DNA from: Phalacrocorax aristotelis
Lineage: Eukaryota > Chordata > Aves > Suliformes > Phalacrocoracidae
Direction: 5' to 3'
Length of the DNA: 64,000 nt
Assembly (NCBI RefSeq): GCF_949628215.1
Contig: NC_134283.1
Coordinates: 12,709,638 to 12,773,637, forward strand
In this document: positions 21,587 to 34,600 of the stretch, in pieces
Layout: every line of letters begins with the position of its first letter
Position numbering within the stretch: the first letter of the stretch is position 1
Position numbers and translations under genes: made by a program
Notes under the pieces: model-generated
The model's input: only the letters and a program-made list of their open reading frames with translations
The model's database searches: none
What the model was told of the DNA's origin: nothing

Positions 21587-22048
21587 GAGATGACTTTTTC
21601 TTTTGTAAGGTTGGCAGTGTTCAGTTTTGGTATCCTACTCCTGGAATTCACGTGGGGAGTAAAAGGATCCCCTGCAGTTCAGAAGGCAAATACAGAAAAT
21701 AGTGTTGTGACAATCCAAGCTGAGAAATTTGGGGTTTTGTTTGTTCTAAGCGTTTTACGGGGATACAAACATGCAACGTGTACCAAGCATGCTCCAACCT
21801 TTATTCTCCTTAGAAATACATAACGCTCATCATGAAATGGTTAACATTATAAAACAGTATGTTTCTGGATCACTAAAAATGCTGGACAATGATTCAAGTT
21901 TTACTCTTCAACCTTGTTTGCTGATTCTGCAGTCACTGATTCTGCAGTCACCCTCACAAGCTTGGAAACTCATATCCACATACATTCCTGAAGAATTCAA
22001 AAAAGAGGCACTGAAAGAGCACAAGGATCTGTCAAAGAGGATCAGATC
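21587..22048 (+). CDS. Putative small secreted protein, two-exon candidate antisense to DPY19L3 3' UTR
   Basis: Unrecognised. An open frame from ATG 21590 reads MTFSFVRLAVFSFGILLLEF then TWGVKGSPAVQKANTEN, a plausible signal peptide. After a pyrimidine-rich acceptor (ctttattctccttag) a second open block, 21814-22048, reads IHNAHHEMVNIIKQYV, then WKLISTYIPEEFKKEALKEH, and ends at a GTAAGA donor. The joining donor in the first block is unclear: the only phase-compatible GT sites (for example 21702) are weak. No family is recognised, and no third exon can be shown. It may be chance in AT-rich sequence. Confidence 0.2.
21921..21950. repeat. 15-base tandem duplication
   Basis: CTGATTCTGCAGTCA is repeated twice with no differences. 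It is in frame with the putative antisense open frame (LILQS twice). Confidence 0.92.
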
Positions 22049-22523
22049 GTAAGACAAAACCTAATTTTTGTGACTATTTCAAGGATTTACAAAGATAATG
22101 CATACTCAGTATTGGAGTAGCGTGGCCTGCTTTCATTGAATTTCTGTCATTTTACAGTAAAAATCCGAACTGCTAAGTGGAACTTTGTAGGCTAGCTATT
22201 CTGCAGTGGTCATGCAGGCTGCTCATCTTGTGTGTCTTTCAGTCAGTTAAAACTGGAAAGCAATTCTATCCTAGGTATTCAGAAGGTCAGACTTTGTAAT
22301 CAGAACGGTTTGGCTAGCATTTAGTTATGAATCTATGAAAATTTTGGCAACATCAAGAATGTTACCAAAACTAAGCTGTCTAAAAAAGTAAATCACAGTA
22401 ATTAAACAAGAAACCATCAATGTAAAATGTCTTACAAATGTAACATGTTTGTAAACTTCCTCTGCATTTTCTAACGTGGGTCCTAGCAGTAAAATACTGA
22501 ACTTGAAGCCATGGTTGGAAATG

Positions 22524-22685
22524 TTATTTATGCTTAGCAAGTTTGTAAACATGGAATGTTTTGTTTTGAAATACTCTAGTGAAGTGTATGGTATAAGAAG
22601 GCAGGTTTTTTTTAATTTCCTCACAGAAGCGAGGATACAATGAAGGTTTCAAATCGGGTTCATTCTCTCCCAAACCATCCATGAT
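22524..22685 (-). CDS. DPY19L3: DPY19L3 coding exon 18 (residues 664-716) with stop
   Basis: Reads [14 protein letters not shown], then [13 protein letters not shown] and [19 protein letters not shown]. The stop TAA is at 22524-22526. The end point matches the human protein. It contains an NKT sequon. Confidence 0.95.
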   Translation of the reverse strand: MMDGLGENEPDLKPSLYPRFCEEIKKNLPSYTIHFTRVFQNKTFHVYKLAKHK

Positions 22686-25600
22686 CTGTAATGAAATTGA
22701 ACAGATTTGTGAAATATCTTTAGCTAGTTCACAGTTACAGGCAATAACAGGAAATTTAAAACAGCCTCAACAATCCATTCAGAGGGTCAGGCTGGCCAGA
22801 TTTGTTAACAGTGACTGCATGAAACAAGTGGGAGTTTAAAACAGTAAGATTTACAGTATCCTTGTCTCTATTACGGATAAAGCTGATTTGTCAGAGGTAC
22901 ATATCTGCTTTGGGTTGCACTGACTGCTGTGGTTCCGTGTTAGCCCCAGAAATGCTTGAAAACTCCCTTGACACAATGTAGTACAACTGGCCCTGAGGGA
23001 ACTGAAGCTATGAAGTGAATTACACTTGAAAGGGAACACTATTTGTGTACTGCTAACCTGGAGCTGATTGGTAAGTGATTATTTACTTTGCCCAGGCTGA
23101 GTTCCTCCTTCCTTTATTATCAAACACCATTAAAAGCAATCAGTGTTTAATCTGGCGATTTTGAGAATGTCTAAAGACTCCATTAGATTTTACTTCTCAC
23201 TCACGATGAACTGGGAATAACCCAAGCTACTTCAAATTGTAACTGTATTTCAAAAAGAAGCTAAGCAAAACATATTTTCTTTATAAATCTCGTATAGAAT
23301 ACTTACATGGCCATTAGCTACATCAAGTAAGTCACGTAAGCGACAGCCTCTACTGTGCCTTCTTTCATAACAAATGCTGTCTTCTAGGATCACATAGTCT
23401 GTGCCAAAGGATCGCAGTATTCTGTAAACATCTTCAGGAGATCTCTTGGCATAGATCTGATAAATCTATAGAAGAAGAAAACTAAGCTGTAAGACGTGAC
23501 ATTACCACTATTTCTTTGTTTGCTCTTTCCTGATTCCTTTATCTTGAATCAGAGAAAGAACTGAGATGTTCCACATTCAAATCCATGTGATTTGAATGAA
23601 ATATTAAAAAAACAACAACCCAAATGCTTTATTCAGTAGCAACTTAGAGTTCCTATATTATGGCTACTATGAGGCACAATAGTACCGCTGACTACAAAAA
23701 CACTGGATGGTGCTGCTGTCTGCAGAAAGGCCTTGGTAGATACCTGTGAAACTTTCAGAATGTCTAAATTACAGGAAGCAATAGTTTAAAACAATCTCCC
23801 CAGCTTTGTGTGGAGTTTCTCAAGGTGGTTTCTATATAAAAAATTTATGTGCTGCTCTGGGAACTGAAGGGAGTATCAGGCAAATCAGGAAATGCTCCGT
23901 ATGGGTTTAACAGCCCAACTAGGCAGCCGGATCTCTTAATGCCACCAGTACCCAAACCAGCTCACTCAGAACTAGCTTGAGTACCTACATACAGTTATTC
24001 AGCCATACATCAGCTGCCAGAAGTGAGTTAGCAGATGTCCAAAGTACTACGACTTTCACAGAAGAAATTCCATTCTGGAAGTGTATCTGAAAGTAAGTTA
24101 GTTCGATGAGTAAAGCATGTGATGTCATTTGTAATGTGCCATTACAGTTTGCATGTATTTTCTGGAATGGAGCCACTGATACGGGTAAGAATTAGCTTAA
24201 ACAATCAGAATACCCTTACCTGTTTTGTTCTCTCTCTCAGATTCTTATCCTCATAATGGGGATGATTAGTTAAGGTCCGTCCAGTGCACAGTTTGACTCC
24301 TGCTAATAGCTGCATGCTCCCAGCAAACACTGCTGTGTTTGGAGTGTTTGACCTAAACAAACATTGGTAAGTCTGAAGAAGTCTCCATAGGGGCATTTTT
24401 GCATTGCTTGTTACAGATCAGAAGGAAAAAAAAGACTGAAAAAATATTTTTCTGCCTCTCCTCTATTCAGGGAGCGAACTGTTCAACCAACTGTGTTTTC
24501 TTCAAATATGAAGCCGATAAATCACAATAATACTCTCTAACTGCAAATAAAAGATCTACTATGCACTATAAGGAAATTCAGGGAAAACATGATCCTGAAG
24601 ATCTCAAACTGCTTCCCCATTTCATATATTTCTTGGGTTCACATAGCCTCTGATTATTTGTAAATTTCTATATCCTAATTATTCTAATATTTCAAGAAAC
24701 TACTGTGACTTAGATTTGTGTCTGATATATAAGGCATTCTATATAAAATGGATTATTTAATCCAAATGCTAAAACTTCTTGTTACTGTCCCAGCATTCGC
24801 CATTCACTTGGAATGAAAACTCTCTTATGTGAGACCTTAAACCTCCTATTATGACAACTGTGGGAGGGCGATTATGAAAAAAGTCAACCCAGCTGCAAAA
24901 AGCAGGGCAGGGAATGCAGAAGATGCCACATAGAACTGTTGTCAATTATTGGTACTGTAATCTCACCTGAAATTCAAAGCCAGTGTCTAGAACTGTTATC
25001 TAAATAACAGTCTTGGTATCTCAGGATTGTTTAAATACCCGTAATGAATAAATGATGTTTTGCACACCTTCTCCCCAACAAGTTTACAATCTAAAATATA
25101 TGTAAAGGCATAGCAGACGGGCATAGCAAAAACATAAAGTAAAAATGCCAGGCAACAGAGACTACTGTAAATAGGCTAATTAAAAATGGTCAGAGTATGA
25201 GTGTTTTCTAGCGCTTAGTAGGCATATAACCATGAGAATTTCCATGAAGACTGAAACAACAGAAAGAAGCATACGTTAAATCATGTAAAAATGAAATTAG
25301 GAAGGAATGTTAATAGTTGCCTAACATCCACATACATGCACATATGGCACCTAAAGTAGTCAAATAACTGACACTTTGGGGTGCACTTTAGGAAGCCTTT
25401 TGAAACTGCAGCTATGAATTCAGTCTTCGTTAAGGTCCATGATCAGCTTGCGAATGTTAAGAGACAAGTATTAAATTTTACTATCGCCTTTCAAGAGATT
25501 ATGCTTACCAAATGAACTAATAATTAGAAACCCTTCCTAAAAATTCTTGCGCTGGTACATCAATCTCATCTAGGAAGGACTGAGGTAGTATTGTTATAGG

Positions 25601-28600
25601 CCAGTTTAACTTTACTGATAGACTAGTTTTTTCAGCAGTTTATAAAACGAGTTTCATTCTGAAGTCTGGAAGTCTCTTTTAAAAATTTATTTTTTACTTG
25701 ATATGTTCAAAGCCACAAGTGTCATAAAGTAAATATTGCATTAAAAGAAATTAATTCATCTTAGAATTTAATATTATGCAAATGTAATGGCCCTGACAGG
25801 CTATCAGCTAGGGCTCATCCCTGAATCTGCAGGAAAGCACAATTCTTTAGAATAAGCTGAAAAGAACATGGACTAGATTCACAAAGGGACTTGGTAGAGC
25901 TTAGACACCTAAATGAAAATTATGATTATCGAAGCATCTTCAACATGTTTCTGGATTTATGCCTGGGCTGGGAAACTTCTACTGTGAGAAGTCTGTTTCT
26001 GTGTTTGTTCAAGATTTGTTCAAATTTTATAATGCTCTGCAGTACTTATCCCCTGACTTGGTCTTATCAAGGCGATGCTGCACTTCTGATTCCTAAAGAG
26101 CCCAATATAATGCAAACTCGCAGAATCAAACTTTCTGAACCTCCCCCCCTAAAAAGTAACAAAGGCAAAACCACAAGAAAACAACAACAACAAAAAATCC
26201 CAAGAAGCAGCCTGCAGCCTCTTTTCTTATAAAAGAAAAGTAGAGGAAATGGTGATAGCGCTCTTTTTCCATAACTTACTAGTAAAAATGCTTGTCAAAA
26301 ATGTAGAAGATGCAGGATTCAATTCATCCCCTTTCTAAAAGCTTTCACTCTTGCCCAGAAGGGGTCAAATATAGTTGAGTGCATTCTTTATTTATCAGGT
26401 ATTAAAAGTTTTGCCAGCACTTCCTCCTCTTCCTATAACTTAAAAGCAATCCAGTGACCCTTGCTTGCTTTCAAAAAACCAGCTTATGTGCCTTGGTCCT
26501 GGATGGAGTTCAAAATCAGGTATTCCAGGTGAAGGCAGATGTTTCCCTGAGACAGATTTACATGTTTAAAGTACTAGAAAATTATACACCTTAAGACAGA
26601 TCACTGCCTGTACTTCACTGGGGCCAGCTTAGACAGTTCCCAGACCACCATGTGCTACTATCAGTGCTACTGCAGGCACTCTTTTCCCATGCTTTACTGG
26701 CAATGCCTAGAGCACAAACCTGGCGCTGGATTTCACTGCTGTGGACAGACACTTGGAAGCTGGGAGGTGATGCTGAGCTTCATGCAATGTCTGCCCTCCT
26801 TAACTACATCTTGAACTCTCAGCAGGCGGCCCTTACTGAGTGTTTATCTTCCGAAACAGCCACTAGAGGGAGACATGACAATTAACTAACATTTTTCAGG
26901 TACAGGGTGATTTCTACATTCGATGCAAGCGTCTTTCTCTAATACTCCTACCTGAGTCAGATACTAACTGCTGTGGTCTGTATCCAAGGCAGCTGATGTG
27001 CTTCAAACCACTGAATGACACTTCTCTATTATAGAAAAACGAAGCAATTTTTACAAATGTCTGAATAAATGATGTATAAAATGAAAGGATAATTTGTTTT
27101 TATAGCTTTCTGCCAAGCTCCATACCACACTGCCCAACCTGCAAACAATTTATTCTGTACGAAATGTCACTAAATAATGACAAGGACTTACAGGTCAAAC
27201 TGATTTACATTATATAATTTAAATGTCATTCCAAGCAGACCTGATGGCATTTTGAACAAATAATCTCATTTATTTTTGAAGCTCTAAGCTTTCATCGAGT
27301 TAATTACAGATGAACTAATGGGTAAACTAAGCACTATAATATATCATATGAAGCTCTTCTTTACCTACACTTAAGAATTTAGAGAATTATGTAAACACTA
27401 AAGAACAACTCAATAAAAATAAAAGGGTTTTACGGGAACTACAGGTCTATGCCTAACTTGCACAGACTCTAAAAGTGGTAGTAATTCTTTCTCTTATTAA
27501 GCTGCTAAAGAATTATTGTGAGCTAGTTTTAAAGAAGCCCTACAGAAATAGCCAGCGTTGCAATTATAGGTTACATAATTAGAAATAAAATGGCTATTTC
27601 TATTAAAAGCCTTCCAGAGTTGAACTCTGCAGTTGGCTTTCAAAGCCATAAAATCTGACAAATCTCAGATTATTCCTTTACAAGTGCCTTGGTGTGATAT
27701 GAATCTACAAAGCAAAGGGGTCTGAGAAAAGATGATTCTGAAAAGGGGCTCTCAAATATGCTGCTCAGATTTTTTTTTCTTTAAAAGAAAGTCTTTTTAT
27801 TTGCAGAATGCTGTATTAAAATATTACAGGTTTAGCTGCAAATGATAGGCAGTAAAGCATATTCAGTCAAACTGTCACCATTCTTTTTTTTCCCTCTGGT
27901 TTGGAAAGACTGAAAATTGCAAAAATGGAAAATGACAACCACAAAGAAAGAGCAACAAGATGCGTTTTTGTTAGTCCCAGCCTCAATTTTATGCATGCAT
28001 ATTTTGTTCACATAAAGGAGCGCATCTACACAGTTGGTACAAACCTAATTCTCAGGCACTATCAAGTTCATGCCTGAATTCTATTGACAAATCAGTCAGT
28101 GACAAAGGATAAGCCCAGGAATTTAAGAAAATAATTACAAGAAAAAAAGTGTAGTATTGCCTTTAAAGTCTGGAATATGTGTTGATTTTAGTGTGATTAC
28201 CCTTGAAAATCAGGCACATGAGTAAGAACAGAGAGGTGAAATTTATAGCTGGCTTGAAATTAAAATATAGCCATTAATATAAATCACTAAATGAAAGAGT
28301 CACCATTGAAACATAGGTATCCCATTTTTGTAACCTTAGGAGCTTTTTGGAAATTTGTGGGGTTTCCACTAGTATAAAAATTTGCCTGCTTGTCCCCCAC
28401 ACCTGATTCAAATACAGTTGACATAGAACTATGCTCTGCCCAATCTCAGTCTCAGTTAACTTTTCCACTGTTTTAGCTGTTGTCTGAGATTCTAAGAAGC
28501 TTTTCCATGATTTTTGGTAACTGCTTATGAAATATTCCACAATTCTAGACAGGTTTCCCCTTTAAAGGCAGAAGACATTGCTTCTTAAACACTTACCAGA

Positions 28601-31600
28601 AGTAAACAGAGTAGGGAAGTTCACGCTATTGTTTTGCTCATTCTACTGATATTCTTCCCCATCTCACAAATGAGCATGTTGTTCCTGTTGTCTTAGGGAG
28701 AAAGACCAAAACTAAGAATTTTAATATACCTCCCATCTGGGAACACAGCTGTGAACTATCCCTGGGTCACTGGCAGGACCTTCTTGACTTTTGTTTTTTT
28801 TAAAATAAAGCTAAGAAAATGCGGTGGTGGGTACAAAAAAGCAAGAGACTGGGATATGCAAGATTATTATGTAAAAAGTTGTACTCCGCAATAGATGCAG
28901 TCCAATACTATGCAGTAACTTTATCATAAAGATATAAACCAGTATATCCTCCTGAAAATGCTATGGTAATTTTAGTAAGGGGAAGAGTAAAAAATACATC
29001 TGCAGACACTTCACAGTGGACAGACTAATATTTGGCTATTATTCAGATTGTATATTTAGACAAGTTAATATGCATTTAGATCTAAGCAGATAGAAGGGTT
29101 TTCTTGTTGTGAAAAGACTGCAAGACAAATTAATTATTCCTAATTCACTGCTAGACTTGACAAATTAGAGCTTCTCATACTCAGTTTTAATAATGAATGA
29201 TTAGCTCCTGACACCAACCTTGACACATCATTAACTACAGCAAAACTATCAAGTGTTAGTAGAATTTTTTTCTTAGACATCAAACCTTCAGAAAATCTGT
29301 CCCACTTTAAGAAACTTACCATAAATTTTGTTGACTTGTATTTAAAGCATACATAATTAACTCTTCTTTACATGAATAATATTTCTAAACACAATAAATT
29401 CAAAGTAGAAAATTTCTCTCTGTAATTGTCTGTCATGACTTAAAATGAAAAGAGGACAAGCACCAGTTTAACATTCTCAGCACTAAAAACATAAGAAAAA
29501 TTATTCTCATTGGATCCAGTCAAACCCAGTTCATGGCTGGGAATAACTCCACATGCATATTTTATGTATAAATCTATATATAACTCCATATATTGTACAC
29601 AGGAGACCTGAGCTATTAGACATTTACCATCTTTTAATAAAACAGTAGTGCTAAAAGGAACTGGCTGGCAAACATTAGTCACAAAAACGTGTCAATATGG
29701 CTGCAAAGATTCTAAATGATGGAAAAAACATGGCCTGCTTTCAAAATAAGTCAGTGAAGGCTTGTAATATATTTTACTTCTAAATTACTCCTTCTAGTTT
29801 ATGGATTAAAGAAATACAACATTACGGAGTGTAAATATGTTACTATGGGTAGAATAGGCTGGGTGACTGGTTTCACTGAAGTTAATTGCATATGAAAACA
29901 CTATACAGGGCTTCAAGGAAATACTTCAACTAGTACAATGCTAAATGTAGTAAATTCAGATTTACTTTCAGAATGTTTCCTCCAGAACATGAAACTGATT
30001 TTTTTTTAATAATCTTTGTCAGAGCTCCAAATAAATACAATTCCCAGGAATATCTCTGTTCAGAACATAACCTGGAAGTTTTTAATGGTTACTGTATGTT
30101 AATAGAGAACACATCCCTTAAACTCAAAATCCTCCAGAGAACATCCTACCTGGCCCTTTTTCTCAGGATCTTCTACATGCAGTATTCCAAACTCTTTACA
30201 CCTAAAAATACCTTCCTATGCTCTGTGACAAAGCAGAAGTGATGAGGTGGGGTTGAAATTACTAACTCATACTCCTGAAAGAGACTTTGCACCTATGCTC
30301 AGCTGTGGCAAGTTCAAGGTCAATTACAAATATTTTGTTTACAGTTTAGAACACATATTGGGATTAATTCTAAGAAATATAAGCAATTCAGTTTATTTTA
30401 AAGTTCAAGAAACAGACTGTAGAGTACAGATTTTCCAGCCCTACAACTGTACAAGCTTTTTAAAATTATGAAGTTGAAAAAAGAAGACCAGGTTGGGGGT
30501 GTGTGGAAATTTCACTGCAAAGATCTATTAATGTAAAGAGGTAGCTATAATATGACGGAAGAAGCTTGACACCTCCAAACTGACCTCTTTGGGCTAGGAA
30601 ATCTATGTGTGCTTATGGGAACAAATGGACTCAACTGGTTCCCTGACGCACATGCAGTACAGCAGCGTAATACTGAACCAGAGCAGGGCGGTCTGGGGGA
30701 TTTTGCATATAGCTGTTCTTCACAGCCGTTAATATGCTAACCTCTTGATAGCCCATTCATCCTTAACTACCTCCATGGGTCACCAGAGTTCACTGATGAG
30801 CTGTGACAAATAAGGAGAACACTATAACTAAGAACATTAGGTCTACACAAATAGTATTTACTTCACTAGAGAAAAAATCCTCTTACTTAATCCAGTTCAT
30901 CAGCTCCACAGTGTCTGGGTCATAGAATTCTCTCAGCTCTGACAGTTCATCCATTATTCCTGGCCAGAACTATAATGAAAACAAAATAAACCAAAGAGAG
31001 AATGAACAAAACAAGTTCTGGATGTTGAAACACATTATTTCTTCTCAGCTGGTAACTGATCTTGTCCAGCTCATAGATAAGTTGCAAGACATAAGCATAT
31101 CTACCCTTATGAAGGATAGGTGGCTGTCATTGCAGTATGACCACACAGGTTCAGAGCCTGAGAACAGCAGCTTTTCTCAGATGCATATCTCACTGGAGGT
31201 TTCCAGAAATCTCTAAGTTCAGATCAGTTTGTACCTTAAAATTGATGGGAAACTAGAATTTGCCACCAAATGTGACTGTTGTGCATTGTATCTACTTCAC
31301 ATGGAAACCATTTCAGTTCCCTGGCCTATAGGATGAACATTAATGTTTTAAGTTAGTTCTTAACAGACCAAGCTTTAAGAAAAGGAACAAGATACAGACG
31401 CATCATGTAACAGTTCAATAAGTAACAGCCAAGCTATTAAATAATGCCTGTGATTACAGGAGAAGGAAAGGCCCCAGGAATTAGCATTAGGTTTGCAAAG
31501 GCAAAAACTGAAAAAAAAAACCGAAAACCAAAAAATGGTAGGAAGTCTGTATCAAAAGTTAAAAATCATCAGATGTGCTGTGAACGCCATTAATGGCATT

Positions 31601-34600
31601 TCAGAAGTTTGAATTCAAACAGAACCACTGAAGCAAAAAAGGAAAGTGTGACTGAACAGCAACATCCAATAGACTATCGGGGGAAAACATTTCAAAATTT
31701 ACTGAAGACAAAGAATACATAAATCAAATTTGGAGGAAAGAAATAAGTATTGAAATTGATTACAAAAAGCTTACTCCCTCCTCACCCCCCCCAAAAAAAA
31801 ACGATAACAGAACAAAGATTTATTTAAGGGTTTCTTTTTGTTTAAGCTAGTGAATATTCAAGGACAGAAGCAATTAAGAAAGATAATGACAATGCTAATG
31901 ACTAACTGATTGCTTTGCATCATTCTTTACTAGAGAGGCTGTTGTGGTGAAACCTATTCCGAACCTGCTTTCTTTAGATAATAAGGAATCCTGGCTTGCA
32001 AAGTGAAATGTCACAGCAAAGTGTAAGAAAACTGGCATGACTATCTAAAAAGCCATAAATCATCTAATTTAGATAATATTCATCCAAGAGTTCAGAAGAA
32101 GTTTGAATGCAATGTTGCTGAGCTACTTAGCAAAATATGCACTCTTTCACTAAAATTGTAATTATGTAGGAGGACTGGGGAGCAGAATACAATTGGGCCA
32201 ATTAAGATACTTATTAATTTAACTGTTTACTTGATACATTTGTTAAAGTAATATTGACTGGTAGATTGAGAAACATGTAAAAGATAGTAACAGCAGTATC
32301 ACCACCTTAGAGTTTTGGGAAGTACAGTTGTATTATAATAGACATATTTTTGCTCTTGAGAGATTAGTTAATAAGTTAAGCAGTTGTGAAATAAGACTGT
32401 AGAGTCTCATAATGAATCAAAATTTCCTCCCTTCATTGCTGAACTACCCTGGACAGCTAAACATTTTGAGAGCTTGGAGTCCTTCAGGCTGGAGACAGAA
32501 GGGAATGGGCTCTGCTTTGCTTCAGGATCATGCTGCAAACCTGCCCTGCAGTCTACTGAGAACCTGACCCTGTGCTATCTACTGAATGCTGGAACTATTA
32601 TATGGCATTAACTGATCTACACAGGATCTTGAGTCACAATGTCATACTACTGCAACTTTTGATTAAGTACAAGCAGTTTTCACCAGAGGAAAATTTTACT
32701 GAATTTAAAAAGACAGAATTTTGAGGTAGCAAAATTTTCAGGTAACACTACATTTAATTAGTCAAGCCAAGGGAAAAATGAGGAACTTCAGGAGTTCCAA
32801 AGACAATGGAATAACGACGAAGTAAATAAAAAGTAAAGCATATGAAAATATGGACCAGTTACACTGATGTAACAACTCCGTCTTGTAAATCAAGTATATG
32901 TCAGATTGAGAAAAAGGAATGTGACATAAGGAATGGATAAAAATAACAGATGGAATATACCAGATTCTTTAGGTAAGGGGAATATAACAAACCATTCAGA
33001 ATAAGGAGTGATACGTAAAAGAGGTTTCCCGGTTGTAACATGCTGATATCTGGAGTGAAAGTCTTTAGGAAAAGAAGCCTGTCATCAAGTGGCTTAAATT
33101 AGCAACACAGAAATTTTGTTCTGGACTGGAAAAATCTTAAGGACTTGTAATTTCCAAAAGGCTTAAAAAACACGTGCACAGAAAAAGGTAGTATGACATG
33201 TTATTGTTGACTCGCATCAAAACAATAAAGAAAGCCAAGAAAACAGAAAGGTGCCATACTCTAAATACTGATAATGGGGAATATTTTTCCTAAGGTATGT
33301 AATTACTCATTGACAAATATCACTAAGACCTAGAATCTAGAAAAATAAATGAAATAATAAACTCTGAAGTTGATGACTATAGAAAGAAATCGAATTATTA
33401 CAAGATTTAGGTACTGAAGAAGTTGTTTGTTCCCCCAACCCTAGCTCCTGGGTAGATGCAAGACAATTTTTAACTTTCAGGAGTAAAATGAAATCTTTCG
33501 TGAGTGAAAACATTATCCCAACTCTCCATATTGTAGAAAGATTTCATCTTTCTCTTTCACATTTGTTATCCCTTTGGCTCACAGTCATGGATTTCATCCA
33601 GTATAACAATGCTTAAGTGTCTTATTGAATATCTGGTGTGCTTTGGGTTTTCAGTGTACCTCTATTTATTAATAGTCGCTACCCCTGAATACATATATTG
33701 AGGATATATACTTGACAATTTTTAACTCAATGGCTGTGGTAAGAGATTTTTAAAAGCTTGCAGCTTTTCCCCACAAACCACCTATCTTTTTTATTCCAGC
33801 CAGAAAGTCCAGAGTTAGACAACTGTGCTAGCCACAAACTTGCAGATGCTGAACGGTCCACTGATGATCATGGGAGTTCAGCACTTCTCAAATACAAGGA
33901 CACTTATTTTGAATTCAAAAAGTATATTTTTTGGTCTCTGAGTGTACATGAAAACCAAGTTATATTGGCCTCAGAACAAAAACTGTGTATTTAAAAATCT
34001 ATTTCAACCTTAAAAAGGATTAGATATTATGAATAAACATGACATTTTCTTTTGTCATTTCTTCTACAGACTGACAAGGTTCCAAAGTTTAAGTTTAAAG
34101 GATAAATACATACAGTATACAGGCAGCATTTCAGTATAGCCAAAGACTGCTCAGATCATTGGTATATGTTGCGTTAAACACTGCAATAAATGTATGTATA
34201 TTTGGAGCAAAAGGACTTGGCCATGATGAAGATAAAAATGCAGTTTGAGAAATTTTATGAATGGATAGTTTACTAGCAAAGAAAAGATTATTTGGCAAAA
34301 CCAGGAACTATAGACTTGCTGAAGCTCAGGAACTAATTTTAAGTACCAACAATTTATTTAGTAATGACTGACATACAAACACAAATTGGTGGGTATTATT
34401 CAGTTGAGAAGTTAAAAGCAATGGACATGGATGCAGCTGAAATCTACTTATAAAGAGTACGACGTGAAACATACATCATATTTAGTACTGCATTATATGT
34501 GTGTTGTGTTATCTGCAGCACAGCTGAAGTATGCATGGAAATACTTCAGCACTTTCACTTTATGTAAAAGACGTTTGTGCAATACTAATGAAGAAATCTT

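Larger units (their letters stand above)
19145..22523 (-). other. DPY19L3: Probable DPY19L3 3' UTR
   Basis: Minus-strand AATAAA signals lie at 19160-19165 (as TTTATT on plus), next to a T-run on plus, and at about 21798-21803. No minus-strand coding exon is seen in between. Which signal is used is unknown, so the UTR may be about 0.7 or 3.4 kb. The stretch also contains a possible plus-strand exon pair (21587-22048), reported separately. Confidence 0.45.

Noticed and set aside
14715-22000. PDCD5 expected by human gene order
   Set aside because: None of its conserved helical segments was recognised on either strand; it probably lies beyond the cadherin or elsewhere.
24205-24396. Open frame start [10 protein letters not shown] as an independent gene
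   Set aside because: It is DPY19L3 exon 16 with intron sequence at each end.
26652-26885. Hydrophobic small open frame [16 protein letters not shown]
   Set aside because: No splice borders, no homology, inside a DPY19L3 intron in antisense; a leader-like start alone is not enough.
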